From the NCBI GenBank assembly GCA_033239125.1, contig BSWB01000003.1, positions 35,293,001 to 35,357,000 on the forward strand: 64,000 nt of DNA. Reading direction: 5' to 3'. Within the stretch, counting starts at the first letter, position 1. Each line of letters begins with the position of its first letter. The notes beneath the pieces were generated by a model, which was not told the origin of the DNA, did no database searches, and worked only from the letters and a program-made list of their open reading frames with translations. This DNA comes from Fagopyrum homotropicum (Eukaryota; Streptophyta; Magnoliopsida; Caryophyllales; Polygonaceae). The position numbers and the translations under genes were made by a program. Of the stretch, positions 22,121 through 34,239 are shown piece after piece.

Positions 22121-23498
22121 ATGAGTTCTGACAGGCAGCTTGTGTTGAGAGACAGATCTTCTCCTTCTCCTTCTTTTTCTTCACACCGTACTAGACCGGT
22201 GATCCATGAGCGTCACCAGGTCGACTATGACCGCATAACGGACCGTCCAGTGGTTGCACCACGATTCCTGGACATCTTTGCTTTTGATTGCCTCTATGTG
22301 GATGAGGATTTGAGGCGGATGATATCTGCTGTGGGGCTGGAGCAGTTCACTGAGATCCGAGCTCCGGCCTACTTAGAGCCGACCCTGGAGTTTGTCAGCT
22401 CCGTCACCTACTTGCCCACCGAGCGCGCCATTAAGTACCGGTTGATGAACCGGAATTATCTAGTTCCCTTGGACCACTGACGGGACATCTTTGGCTTCCC
22501 GGCCCCTACTGTTGCTGATTTTCCCTCTCGAGCTGTAGCTCGAGAGTTCTGGGGCCAGATTGCTCATGTGGTTGAGCACGCAGACAGATGGAGACCTGGA
22601 GATTCCAGGGAGCGAATTATATTCCATCTAGCCTTTAGACTTGCTCACAGGATCTTTAGCGAGACACTTTTGGCGCGTACTGAGACGCCCCAAAAGATCA
22701 GACAGGGTGAGCTTCTGAGTCTGTACTGCATGGTGACCGGAGGAGTTCCGGACTTTGGGATGATGCTAGCCGAGGATTTGCACAGGATAAAGGCGAAGGC
22801 CAAGGGAGATATCTGCTGCGGAGGGATAGTGACTCATATAGCGAGTTATATGGACTTGGATCTGAGCGCAAGCACTATGGTGGCGGCTGGCAAGCCGCTC
22901 GGGCTTCAGAAGATGATCACACGGAGGATACTGGTTCCTCGCGGTCTTACTACGCCATATGTGGCGATGCCCTGAGAGCAGACTGCACCCCAGGTATTAG
23001 GTGGTCAGCTCAGTTCTCCGTGTATGATCCGCATTACTGGCAGACTGAATGGATCTTGCTGATGGAGGACGCTAGAGAGGCAGCAGCAGCTCAGGGGCCA
23101 GCTGAGGAGGATGAGGCTAAGGAGGATGATGATGGCGATGATGAGGATGGCGGTGCTCCCATGGATACGGGCACAGATACAACTAGGACTAGTGCGCGGT
23201 CATTGATTTAGATGACGATGAGACTGAGGAGGAGCCGGCTGCAGCACCAGCACGTCCCGCTAGGCGTAGGGTACGCAGGAAGAGGGATCCAGTTGCTCAC
23301 CGTCGGATCGACGATCTGACGGATCAGATGATAGATTCCTACGCTGCCCTGTCCCTAGAGATCAGAGAGATGCAGGAGAGACTACATTACCAGCACACGA
23401 TGGCTGAGATTCAATTTCAGCATGTCATGGGCTATCCTTTCGACCCATCTCAGCACCCGTACGTGCCACCACCACCACTACCGGATCGGGATTATTGA
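22121..23498 (+). pseudogene. Ath-1 downstream ORF, ATHILA ORF-1-like, disrupted
   Basis: Homologous along its length to the intact 467-aa ORF of Ath-2 (59680-61083). Start ATG 22121 opens MSSDRQL. Two TGA codons (22478-22480, 22973-22975) replace TGG codons kept in Ath-2. Frame changes follow, between 22976 and 23020 and again near 23205. The acidic stretch and the C-terminal PPPPLPDRDY-like end remain recognisable. Function is unknown. It lacks a signal peptide and membrane segment, so it is not an envelope protein despite its position after integrase. Confidence 0.8.
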
Positions 23499-24796
23499 GA
23501 GCTTGCAGGATTTTCTTTCTTTATTTATTATGCAGCTCAGCTTTATCCGGTGAGTACTTTGTTTCTTTAGACTTATTTTGACCCATTGGGACAATGTGTC
23601 CCAAGTATGGGGTATTTGATGTATTATTTGACTTTTATGTGGATGTATGACTCGACTCTATTTGGATATTTATGTTTTATTTTGATCTATATGCTTATCT
23701 GAGACTACATGCATACATATAGGTTATTTGATTGAGAAAAACGTTAAAAACTGGTTTGAAAAAAAAATTTATGACCTCGACCGAAGTGATTCTGACCAAA
23801 CGAGGTGCTTCACCTCGGTTGACTTAGAACATCTCGACCGAGGCGGTTTAACTGAAAGTTTTCGAAATGATTTTTGTGCTTCCTTTCTGGAAATGACCTC
23901 AGTGAAGATTTTTGTTTACAGATTGATTTTGAAATCTTTATATGCTTGAAAGGTTTTATAATGTATTTAAGTTGCTAAATGCTTTATTTGAAATTTGTGG
24001 CATGTTTAATACTTTGTTTTTATTAAAATTTTGTTGAATTTGAAGGTTGACACCACATGATGAGTTCTCTCACTTTCTTCCTGGGAAGACCAAGGCAATT
24101 CATTCTCTTCTCTTCGTCTTCTTGATCATGCTTAGCCCCTCATGTACATATTTGCCTCCCTTTACCTATCCGGGAATTTGGAGGCAAGCAAAAGTGAAAA
24201 GCAAGTGAAAGAAAAGTTGAGATGTTGGCTGAAAGTTAGAAAGAAACAAATAGGTTTGTGGAACTCAATCATGATGATGAGTAACTCGGCACCATTCACA
24301 TAGCCGGGTGTTTGTGTCTTGCCAAAGTCGGATTGAGCGATATTCCTAACGGGTCATGGTATGTGCATCAAGGGTTTGAGGCATCTCGAGAAATTGATGA
24401 TTGCTGATTTCCTAGGCTTCGGTTATTGTGCACCTCTGTCCATGCATCCCAAAAAGTAAAGTAAAAAGTAAATAAGCAAAGCTTATTGGGGGAAGATGTT
24501 AAAGTTCAAAAGGAAGTGAAGAAAAGATCCTTTTTCCCGGATTCTAGCACCACATTCTTTATATACATCCCACCCTCACACGTTTCTTTACCTTCTTTTG
24601 GAAACCCTTGAGACCTCAAACTTGTTGATTGACTTAGTGGTTTAAACTGGATTATACATGATTAATTTCGATGATTATAATTTATTATACATTCTATGAT
24701 TTTATGCAAAGATGAACAACTTTCTTATATTTATAAAATGTTTTGAGCATGTATTGATTTTAAATTCCATGAAACATTCTCTTAGAGTGATCTATG
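23499..24796 (+). other. 3' non-coding region of Ath-1
   Basis: Contains the hairpin GGGACA-ATG-TGTCCC (23588-23602) next to AAGTATGGGG (23603-23612), a word cluster (23776-23852), and conserved blocks shared with Ath-2 and T1, including the 'gagtaactcggcacc' region near 24280. At about 24796 it jumps directly into position ~66 of the LTR. The polypurine tract and LTR start are missing compared with Ath-2 (62410-62630). Confidence 0.8.
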
Positions 24797-26509
24797 TTTG
24801 AATGTATATTATGTGATTAGATTGTCGTTTCATCTACCTTTAGGGGAATCGAGGTTTACACCAAGTTTCGTTGTAATCGTAGGTAAAATGGCACGTTTTG
24901 CATCAAAATGGAGCAAAAGGAGCTAAGAAGTCATTGGAGCTACATTCAGGAGCTTAAGGAAGAATTCAGGAATCATGGAAATGGATTGAAGATTCACTTT
25001 GGATTAGATTTGAGAGATTTTACATTCAGTTGTGATTCACCTCGGTCAGCTACAGTACCATCTCGACCGAGGTGACCCAAAGGAGCTGCTCGACCGAGGC
25101 GAACACCTTGGACGCGGCGAGAGATATTTTATTCTTGGCTGAGATCTTTTATTTTTGGAAAGAGGATCTTATATTTTTAGGCTGGATTCCTGGAAGGAAG
25201 AAGATAATTTAGCCCATATATTTTACCTATTTTTATGGGAAAATATCTTTCTAAGATATCTTATCTTTGGGAGGGAATTTTCCTATAAAAAGGGTTGGAT
25301 TTTCCACAAATTCAAACCGTGCTTAGACATCCGCTATCATCCGCTTAGGGCTGAACACCCCGCATACGACCCACTACAGCTGGGAGATTTGAAGAACCTT
25401 TTTGAAGGTTGAAGGAAGATTGAAGGAAGGAAGTTAATAGCTTTTATAGCTTTTGTGAAGGGTTTTGTAAGATCCTCTTAGATTCCCTTCTTTGTTGACT
25501 TGTCTTATTGGATTGTGATCCAAGGAACGCTTGTTTGTTTGATAATTGATTCAGTTATTGAAGCCTTCTTCTTAAGGTTTTTGTGTTCAATTATTCACTT
25601 TCTTCCCTTATATTTGATTATTACTTTCATGATGATGAGTGACTAATTTCTTTGTGTGATTCTAGGGTGATTGACTGAAGGTTGTGGGAAAAAGAATGAT
25701 AGAATAATCTTAATCACAGTAGAACCCTGAAAGTTCGAGTATTTATCCTTAACCCTAGAACATCTCGCTCAGTCGATGAACATCTCGGCCGGGGTGGAAT
25801 TCGTCTGACCGAGGTGACCTTTCTGATCCGAAACTGGAAGTTAAGTGTTAGAGTTTGTCAAATCCTATTCTTATTACACCTTTCCTGGTTCAATGCAAGC
25901 CTAGGATGAGACTTACCCGGTAATTCCTTTGTTTGTTCACCTAAGATCATAAGCGTAGGTAATAAAGGTTTATCCTTTATTGGGGTTTGAGTGTGCTTTC
26001 ATTCCATCTTTGTGAGTTAGCTGAGACTTACCCGGTAAAGGTTGATTCTATTCCCTTAGGTGGTGTGTTGGTTTGAGGTTATAGTTCTTTTCCTTAATTC
26101 CTTGAGACTTACCCGGTAATAGGAGTTACGGTTTGGGATTAGTGAGTAGTGAGACTTACCCGGTGATCTATTCCACTTTAGAAACACCTTCCCTTTGCAA
26201 AAATCTCAGCTTTGTCCGCTTTATCTTTAGATCTTGAGTTGGAACCACAACTAGATGCTTTAATCCCTAGAATTGCATATTTTCTTAATTGACTTTTTTT
26301 ATCATCTTTGATTGTTTTAATCGCTTTTGTGGTTAGTAGTTGCATTGACAACCTATACATGCTTTGTTTCACTAAGTCCCAGTGATCGACCACTGAATTT
26401 TCTTGCTTTTTACTACGATTGACCCGTACACTGCGGGTTCGCATCCTTGTTTTAAGCTTACATCTAGGGTTATAAATTTAAAGCTTGCACACACCGTTTG
26501 GAGCGAACA
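24797..26509 (+). repeat. 3' LTR of Ath-1, 5'-truncated
   Basis: Matches the 5' LTR from about base 66 to its end GCGAACA, with a scatter of substitutions and small indels (I estimate 1.5-2%). TATA box at 25284-25291. Word clusters lie at 25040-25105 and 25769-25830. Confidence 0.88.
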
Positions 26510-26514
26510 AGAAT

Positions 26515-26936
26515 GAAGAAGAGTTGGAGATAGGTAGGGAATATAGAGGGTACTATCTGTCATCTAGGGAGCCGGGTCATAGAGAGTAGGGTTGTAGGAG
26601 GCACAAGCTGCTAAACACGCCATCAGAATTTCGGGTGAGGACGAAGCAACGAGGGAAAGAAAGAAAAGACAAATAATAAGTAAAATAATTTAATGGAAAA
26701 CGGGAAAAGAATTATAAAAGAATGACTCGATCAAAATAGTTCGGAACGGGATTTTTGAATCGAAAAACTCCCGAACTTTCCGTAAAATAAATTAAGGAAT
26801 ATATACAAATGTAAAATATATAAACTTATGAAAATTAATTTACAAAATGAGAGTACCAATATAATCTTTTTAAGCAATAAAAAAAATCGGGAACAATAAA
26901 TATTCCAACGCGTCTAAAAAAAAAAGGGGTGTTACA
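26515..26936 (-). repeat. 3' LTR of A, proximal part
   Basis: On the minus strand it begins TGTAACACCCC at 26936, directly after the polypurine-like 'gtttttaggggga'. It matches 39105-39494 of the 5' LTR. Confidence 0.88.
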
Positions 26937-27363
26937 TCAGATCCCCCTAAAAACAAGTTTCGTCCCGAAACTTGCTATGCGTCGAACTTTTCGGTCCCTA
27001 AGGCCGAGGCATGAACTCTCAAACTAAGAACGCTTAACCTTCGATCTATACGCACAAACTACTCAAACTACCACCGCATGTATATATATATATATATATA
27101 TATATCAGGTCATAAAACACATTCCCGCACGGGGCACAAACAACATATAACATCATAAATAGACACAACCAACTTAAGGGAAGAACTAAGTATAACCCGT
27201 CGATCCTATCAAAGCTACTAGCTCGGCGTAAACGCAACCAAAGATATTATCCTTCGTCCTCTAGTTAATTAGACTCATCGGCTCCTCGTCTGTCACTAGA
27301 TCATCATTACTAACAACATGTCTCGAGTCATGTAAGTACTCTTTATTGATACCCATGAAACAC

Positions 27364-27427
27364 CAGGTGGCAACGCCAACTTGTAAGTCACTTCCCCAAC
27401 TCGCGCTAAAACCTCAAAAAGGTCCGA
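27364..27427 (-). pseudogene. Integrase C-terminal relic in A
   Basis: Minus-strand frame reads FEVLARVGEVTYKLALPPG, as in B. It is the end of a Tekay/CRM-type integrase with nothing usable around it. Confidence 0.7.
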
Positions 27428-27989
27428 TATATCGGAAACTCAACTTCCTCCTCAGGTCTTTCTTGATACAACATTTCCATTATGTTCCTTATTTGCTTGT
27501 CCCTAAAAAAGAAGATCGAACTTCCAGTTCACACCATTGGCTTTGGTTCTTATCAAACCAAACTTTGATTTTACGTTTCCTCAATTCTTGTTGCAAGTTC
27601 CAAGTAGTAAAGGAAATACTTTGCTTCACACTGCTTCTACTAACGAGACATGTTTGTTATAACTTTTACATTGTTTTTCAATACTCAATCAAGACCATGT
27701 CTTGTAGAATCACTTGTACACTTCAAACTGATCATACCTCGAGGCAATTTCAAAATAGTTGCACCAATGAATCTCCTCTCAACTCTCAACATCTCCATGG
27801 ACCATTTTTGTCTCACTCAATACTTCATTATCATCCGGAGTAGGTTAGCCATAGATCGTGATACTTGGAGAATCTCTCCACAAATCTGGTAATGATCAGC
27901 ACATCTAAGAAAACTTGTAACTTCTTTCACGTCCTTCGGGGTTTCCATCCCAAGATAATTTGTCATACAACTTCCCTCTTCTTGGAGAG

Positions 27990-28262
27990 TAGACCGAAAT
28001 ATCTTATCCGGGGCATTAGTAAGCCCCTATGGAATCACTGCATCCCATAGTGACCATGGTTTGTCCGAAATGCTATATTTACAGTATTCCCAATCTCAAG
28101 TCCTCAGTTTGTGTCAAACAGACCTTAAATCATTTTTAGAAGAGACTATCGACCCTTGCAACTGGTCGAGTAGATCATCTATCCGTGGTGAGGTATACTT
28201 GTTCTTCATTGTTATCTTGTTCAGCTCACGGTAATCAATGTACAAACGGAGATAACTGTCTC
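27990..28262 (-). pseudogene. Gypsy RT relic in A
   Basis: The minus strand gives pieces of the RT core: an ID/NYREL-like region with NKITMKNKY, then RIDDLLDQLQGS and GLTNAPDKIF. Several stops and indels separate them. This is the same piece as in B. Confidence 0.7.
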
Positions 28263-30766
28263 ACTCTTCGCAAACTGGTATCCTCCTATAATAGCTTCAA
28301 ATCAAGAATTCAAGATATATCCCAACGTGAACTTCAAATCAAGAGTTCAAGATACACTTTCAACATGAAATTCAAATCATCTTAATGGAAAAATCCACCT
28401 TCCGATGCATTGGAAACTGTTCTATCTCGGGCTCCATCTTCTCTCTACCCATTTCATCTCGTAATGACCGACACAACTTGGTCCTAACGCTTGACAATGG
28501 GTCCACTCAGATCTGTTGGGGTGACATCTTTCAACCCTATTATTGCTTCATCTTTAGCTACAATGTTTACCTTCCTCTTTCAGATATCCTTCATCTCTTG
28601 AACTCGAGAGACTTGCTCGAGTCTTCTGACTCTTGTAGCCTTATTTAAGTATTCCTTTAACTTAATCTCATTCTCCCTCTTCGATGAAATGATTGTAAAA
28701 ATTTTCTAAGGTTTCTCACTTATGTGCAGCCATAAGGGCCCAAACTGCATGACTTAACCGTGCTTCAAAATCATTGATCTTATCTTCTTCGCTCCATGAC
28801 ATCCCAACATATGGAAGGGGCTCTTCGTCTTCTACATAAGCTTTCACCATAGACATCCTTTCTTCAAGTAGGCGTAGAAATTTATACTTTATTTTCTTAT
28901 GTAACGTCAAATTGACCGTAGAGGCTCTAACCTCAACCTTTCATGTACACCTTGTACATCTCATATCGATATCAAACTTCAAAACCTCAATCTTCTCTTA
29001 CTCTCGTTGGCCACCTTTATGTACCTCTTGGTATCCATGAACAGCTTCACAACCGTACTTGTATGCCTTCAGGCAAATTCCCAACCATAAACAAAAAGAT
29101 CCACTCATTACTCCACCAATCACTAACATTGTAATTCCAAGCTTGAAGCGTTGCCCTAATCTAGGTCCTCACTTTCAAGCCATAGCCACCATGTCTCCTC
29201 CGTGTGAGTCTAGAAACTTGACTTATCTCTTGCCCGCATTAACATATCATCCATTTCATACCCTGCATCCTCTATATACTCCCGTTTACGTACCACCTCC
29301 ATGACACCTTACCTTCTTATTGATTCACTACTTCCCCTTTACCGTGGTCAAACTTTAAAACCTCTAATTCGTGTCATTCTCTCATAAGCCAATTCCATGA
29401 CCTACAAGGCTCGCATAAGGTCATACAAATCCCTCTGTATGCCCATAATCTTGTTTACTCATCCCCTCCACACTCACCATAGAGAACCCGCACCTGTGCG
29501 TTCTCAGTTGTCACCGATTAACCTATATCCGATCTTCTCCGAAGTCAACGACTTATTATTCTGCTACACTTTTCATGTTACCATTTTCATGAAGGCTACC
29601 CTCCTCGGGGTAATTTATCTTAAACTCCGTTAGTTCTTTCTTCATTCCATACTTCCTTTTCTTTGTAAGGTAACTATATCTTATTTTCCTCGTTGTTTCA
29701 TATAACTCCCTTGCATAGACTTAACTATTCTTCCTTGATGTATTTCAAGAGCACCTTCCCAAATATTATATCCCTAGCTAGCATCCACTCACGTTCCTCT
29801 TGGTTGGTATCTTAAGTCTCTCGGTCAAAGCTCTTCGTTTCATCTTTTGGCTTCCTAGGGTCATCATTTATACACACTTCCTCCTTCTTGGCGTTTCTTA
29901 GTCTTATCATCATAATGGAAATCGGTCAACTCCACATGGATCCCCCACCATGCCCTTCTTCTCATAAATCTAGTAATGTTGACACTTCATTTATTGGTAC
30001 CTCATAAGCTTAACTTACGGTATCTTAAATCTTTAGCAAATGGTTCGATCTCTCTTCTCGTCTTGACTCAGATGCTTAGGAGTGTCTAATGAAAACTTCA
30101 CGTCTTGAAGGAATACCACCTTTAACCTTGCTAGAGTGCATCCATCTCCTTCTCGATTCGTATCTTTAGTTGTCCACACGTCTTCTAGAAGAACTTAAGT
30201 TCGTTATCTACATTGGTCTTGTTGTCTTTAAATCATAGTTCCTTTGGAACCCCTTCCGCACATTAATGTTACTCCTTTTCTTGTATGGTCTTCATCTCAA
30301 TTTCTCTTAAGTTGCCGCGAATTTTCTTTTACTTGGTTGTCCTTCGTTTACGTCATATCCAATCCTCCTCTTCGACCTTCTTTTAAATGAGTACGAGAAC
30401 TTCAAGGTGTTCGCCCGAACGTAGCGCTGAACTCGATACTTAAGCATATTCATCCTCGTATGTACACTATCGTATGTCAAACAACTTCGTCCATGGGCGA
30501 TGATAGCTTCCTATCATCTTAACTATAAGGTCCACTACTACTAGTATAATACTAGCATACCATATGTGTATGTATATATAACTACATATATAAGCCCTAT
30601 GTTCACATTACTACTAATATATCACATCCGGAAATCCATAACAACAAAACAAGGTCTAAAACGCACTATAGTCCACATATATAACTATACACATATATCT
30701 AGTTTATCATGCAACATACAATCACAAAGGTACACATCAATTCTATCATGCTTAACTAGAAACCTC

Positions 30767-31583
30767 ACATCCATCCATCCATCCATCCATCCATCCATCC
30801 ATCCATCCATCCATCCATCCATCCATCCATCCATCCATCCATCCATCCATCCATCCATCCATCCATCCATCCATCCATCCATCCATCCATCCATCCATCC
30901 ATCCATCCATCCATCCATCCATCCATCCATCCATCCATCCATCCATCCATCCATCCATCCATCCATCCATCCATCCATCCATCCATCCATCCATCCATCC
31001 ATCCATCCATCCATCCATCCATCCATCCATCCATCCATCCATCCATCCATCCATCCATCCATCCATCCATCCATCCATCCATCCATCCATCCATCCATCC
31101 ATCCATCCATCCATCCATCCATCCATCCATCCATCCATCCATCCATCCATCCATCCATCCATCCATCCATCCATCCATCCATCCATCCATCCATCCATCC
31201 ATCCATCCATCCATCCATCCATCCATCCATCCATCCATCCATCCATCCATCCATCCATCCATCCATCCATCCATCCATCCATCCATCCATCCATCCATCC
31301 ATCCATCCATCCATCCATCCATCCATCCATCCATCCATCCATCCATCCATCCATCCATCCATCCATCCATCCATCCATCCATCCATCCATCCATCCATCC
31401 ATCCATCCATCCATCCATCCATCCATCCATCCATCCATCCATCCATCCATCCATCCATCCATCCATCCATCCATCCATCCATCCATCCATCCATCCATCC
31501 ATCCATCCATCCATCCATCCATCCATCCATCCATCCATCCATCCATCCATCCATCCATACATACATACATACATACATACATC
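30767..31583. repeat. (CCAT)n tetranucleotide microsatellite with ATAC tail
   Basis: About 790 bp of apparently perfect CCAT units (roughly 198 copies) followed by about six ATAC units. All six frames stay open through it (Ser-Ile-His-Pro or Met-Asp-Gly-Trp repeats). These are artefacts of the repeat, not genes. B has only an irregular GTAT-rich stretch at the matching place (5590-5660). Confidence 0.97.
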
Positions 31584-31768
31584 AATGTCCAATAAACTAA
31601 GCTGCCGAGATCTGCGGAAGGAGTGGTGGCCCGTACATTCTACCCCGACTCATGTATGTGATTTTAAAAACGAAAAGTCAGAACCCATGTGGGTTCTGTT
31701 TATACCTCATTCGGCCTTTAGAAGATTGCGAGTGCCATTGTTGTCAACCTAGGGCTGTGATACCACTT

Positions 31769-34127
31769 TGTAACACCCCGAATCCGTGGGACTCCGGGCG
31801 CTAAAGGTTAGGACCTCACAATGGGTCCCGACCCTTAGTTTGACAACAATTTCACTGGATCTTACAACAAGACACAAATTAAAGGCAAAACCAAAATACA
31901 TTTTAATGTAATGATATGAATCCCAAAAGCATACAAACAAAAGACCACAGCCGAGTCGACAACTCCAACGATCAAACGCCGGAACATACAATATACAATA
32001 TATATATAGACATCTACAAGACTCCACCCACAAACCCATCCTACAATGTACGGACCTCGGCTGCCCACTCTTCCGGATCTCTCGGTCGCGTCCCTAACCT
32101 ACAGGGCAACTAAAACAATATGGTATAAAACCGTTAGCTAACATTCAAGGCATTAGAATCATGGTATTGGCACACACACACACGAAAGGCATCATAAACA
32201 CACAACATGCTCCAAAACACACTAGCCGGTTTATTATCTTTTTATTATTAGGTCATTTCCCGTTCTAATTCAAGTTCTTTTGTGACACGAGAATCTTAAC
32301 GATCTCGCCCTTGTCCCCTTTCACCATACGGGTTTGTACTTGATGCGGATCAGCATCACCCGTTGGACTGGTCGCAAGGCACCTTCCAGTCATCCCCATT
32401 TTGGACTGGACAAGCGATCACCGCCCGTTATCATACACTTGGGCCAAATATAAACATATAAAGTCGGTGGTCCAATTACCGGTTTAGATGTTATAACATA
32501 AACAAAAAACACACACCACCAAACACGCATCGAAACTAATACAGAGAATACGAGCTAAGTAAGTCCGGAGACTTACCTCACTGGAAGGTAACTCGAATAA
32601 ATCCTCACTCAGCTTTCCGTAGGAAGACGCTCAGCTCCTGACCAAACAAGGCACACTATCAATAACTATCCGATATGATAGAAGCCTTCGGACTTCTAGT
32701 CTCCAAAACCCATATGAGGTCAAAACCCTAGGATGCTAGGTTCAACTCCTAATCCCGAAGACCATCCTATGATCGTACCGAACATCATAATACTCATAAC
32801 CATCCAACATCTATATACAGGCCACTACTTGACATTCTCTTTAAGTTATGCTAGATCCAACCTAGCATGATACTAATACTAAACATAACTAGATCAAGGA
32901 AAAAGATACTCACACGATGTCAAAAGACGGAAGACGATCTATGGATGCCGAGTTGGACTTGTTAGGTCTTTATCGGGACGCTTCCGAACCTAACACCAAA
33001 ATTAGACAAATTTAGCTCGTACGCTAAATTTGATCGGAATATATAATATACATAATACTAAAGAAAACTCGATTTCAATTTCCCACCTTAAAACTCGCAA
33101 AAACCTTCTCGGGCAAAATACGGAAATTTAGCAACTTGGTCATAACCCGAAATTACAACTTGAACCGTAAATCCGAATTAATCCGACAAGGCATAAAACA
33201 TTGTGTAAGCAAAATACAAGAATATAACTCGAGGTAAAACCGAATTTTAAAATCCGTAAATATATTTTCTGGGCAATCTAAACATCATCATAAACCCAAT
33301 GGTAACACTCGTTCTTAAAGCAAGGATAAATAAAACAGTTCAACCATCTTCCGGGGCAATTATATAATTCTAGAAACTTGGGCCAAAACTGTAATTAATT
33401 CCAGCAGGGTAATGTTTGCAATTTTCCAAAACTGTCGGTCAAAATTGCAATATATAAAAATATGGGTAGAATAGTGTAATTAAACTAGATTTAGAGGGGG
33501 CCGTTTGCAAATAACCCTAAAGGTTCTCTTCCACCTGCTGGTGAAGGCGACAATGGGAAGCATGGGAAGGTAGCACAGGCGGCGGGGATGAGCACGGGAG
33601 CTTTCTCCGACGACGAGGGCTGCGTGGCTCCGGCAGACGATGAGGCGGAAAAGTGTTTGGGCTCCCGATTGCTCCTCTTGGCCCGGGTTGTAGATCTGAG
33701 TTAGCTCGGCCAAGGTTCACGAAGGAGGCGGTGGAGGACACAGTGGAGTTGCACAGGCTCCAACTAGGGCACTTCTCAAAGGGCTTCTGGGCTCCTTCTC
33801 CGGCGAGGTTACAGGCGGTGGTTACCTGGTGGGAGCAAGGGTAGCGCAGGCGGAGTTAGAGGTCCTCTCCAGTGATGAAGGTTGCAAGGCTTCTCCGGAG
33901 TTTTCGTGGCTTAGGCAGGCGGCGCACATCTCAGACCAAGGGCTGCGCAGAGGGCCGGCTTCCTTTGCCTGGGCTTTCCGATGTCGGCGGCAACAGCCCG
34001 ACGACAGGAAGGAGAGGTGGGGGGGATGTGTGAGGATTAGAGGGAGATAGGGAATATGGCGTGTGAGAGCTGAGAAGGTAATGCAGATGAAGGATGAAGA
34101 AGAGTTGGAGATAGGTAGGGAATACAG
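31769..34127 (-). repeat. 5' LTR of A, distal part
   Basis: Ends (minus strand) at 31769 next to the primer site. It matches 12912-15262. It is interrupted at 34127 by the MULE and resumes at 39105. The complete LTR is about 2.75 kb. Confidence 0.88.
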
Positions 34128-34206
34128 GGATCCAATTTTGCCCACCCCCTATAAAAGGGGGTGATATTACCTACCAATGAAAAATAAGTCTCATTAACCA
34201 TAGTTA
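34128..34206 (+). repeat. Left terminal inverted repeat of the MULE
   Basis: About 79 bp, matching the reverse complement of 39015-39095 with few differences. It includes a hairpin CACCCCC-TATAAAA-GGGGGTG (34143-34163). Confidence 0.93.
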
Positions 34207-34239
34207 GTTGTTAATGGTTAACTTAAAATAAAAATAAAA

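Larger units (their letters stand above)
15263..26509 (+). mobile_element. Athila-type element Ath-1, lacking RT and RNase H
   Basis: LTR 15263-17040, primer site, gag-protease-integrase frame (17170-21291), downstream ORF (22121-23498), 3' region and a 3' LTR (24797-26509). Target duplications are AGGAT (15258-15262) and AGAAT (26510-26514), in the 3' LTR of A. The order protease then integrase without polymerase is shared with Ath-2. It is defective: seven nonsense codons in the polyprotein, and a deletion of the polypurine tract and the first ~65 bp of the 3' LTR. Confidence 0.92.
26937..31768 (-). pseudogene. Decayed interior of gypsy element A
   Basis: 4.8 kb with no functional ORF. It contains a gypsy RT relic (27990-28262), an integrase C-terminal relic (27364-27427), a TA-repeat (27079-27107) and a giant tetranucleotide repeat (30767-31583). 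The rest has short, weak similarity to B. The primer site lies immediately left of 31769 on the minus strand (TGGTATCACAGCCC). Confidence 0.75.

Noticed and set aside
30566..31600. Long ORFs of Ser-Ile-His-Pro or Met-Asp-Gly-Trp repeats on both strands
   Set aside because: They are translations of the CCAT microsatellite, which has no stop in any frame. No coding signal exists outside the repeat.
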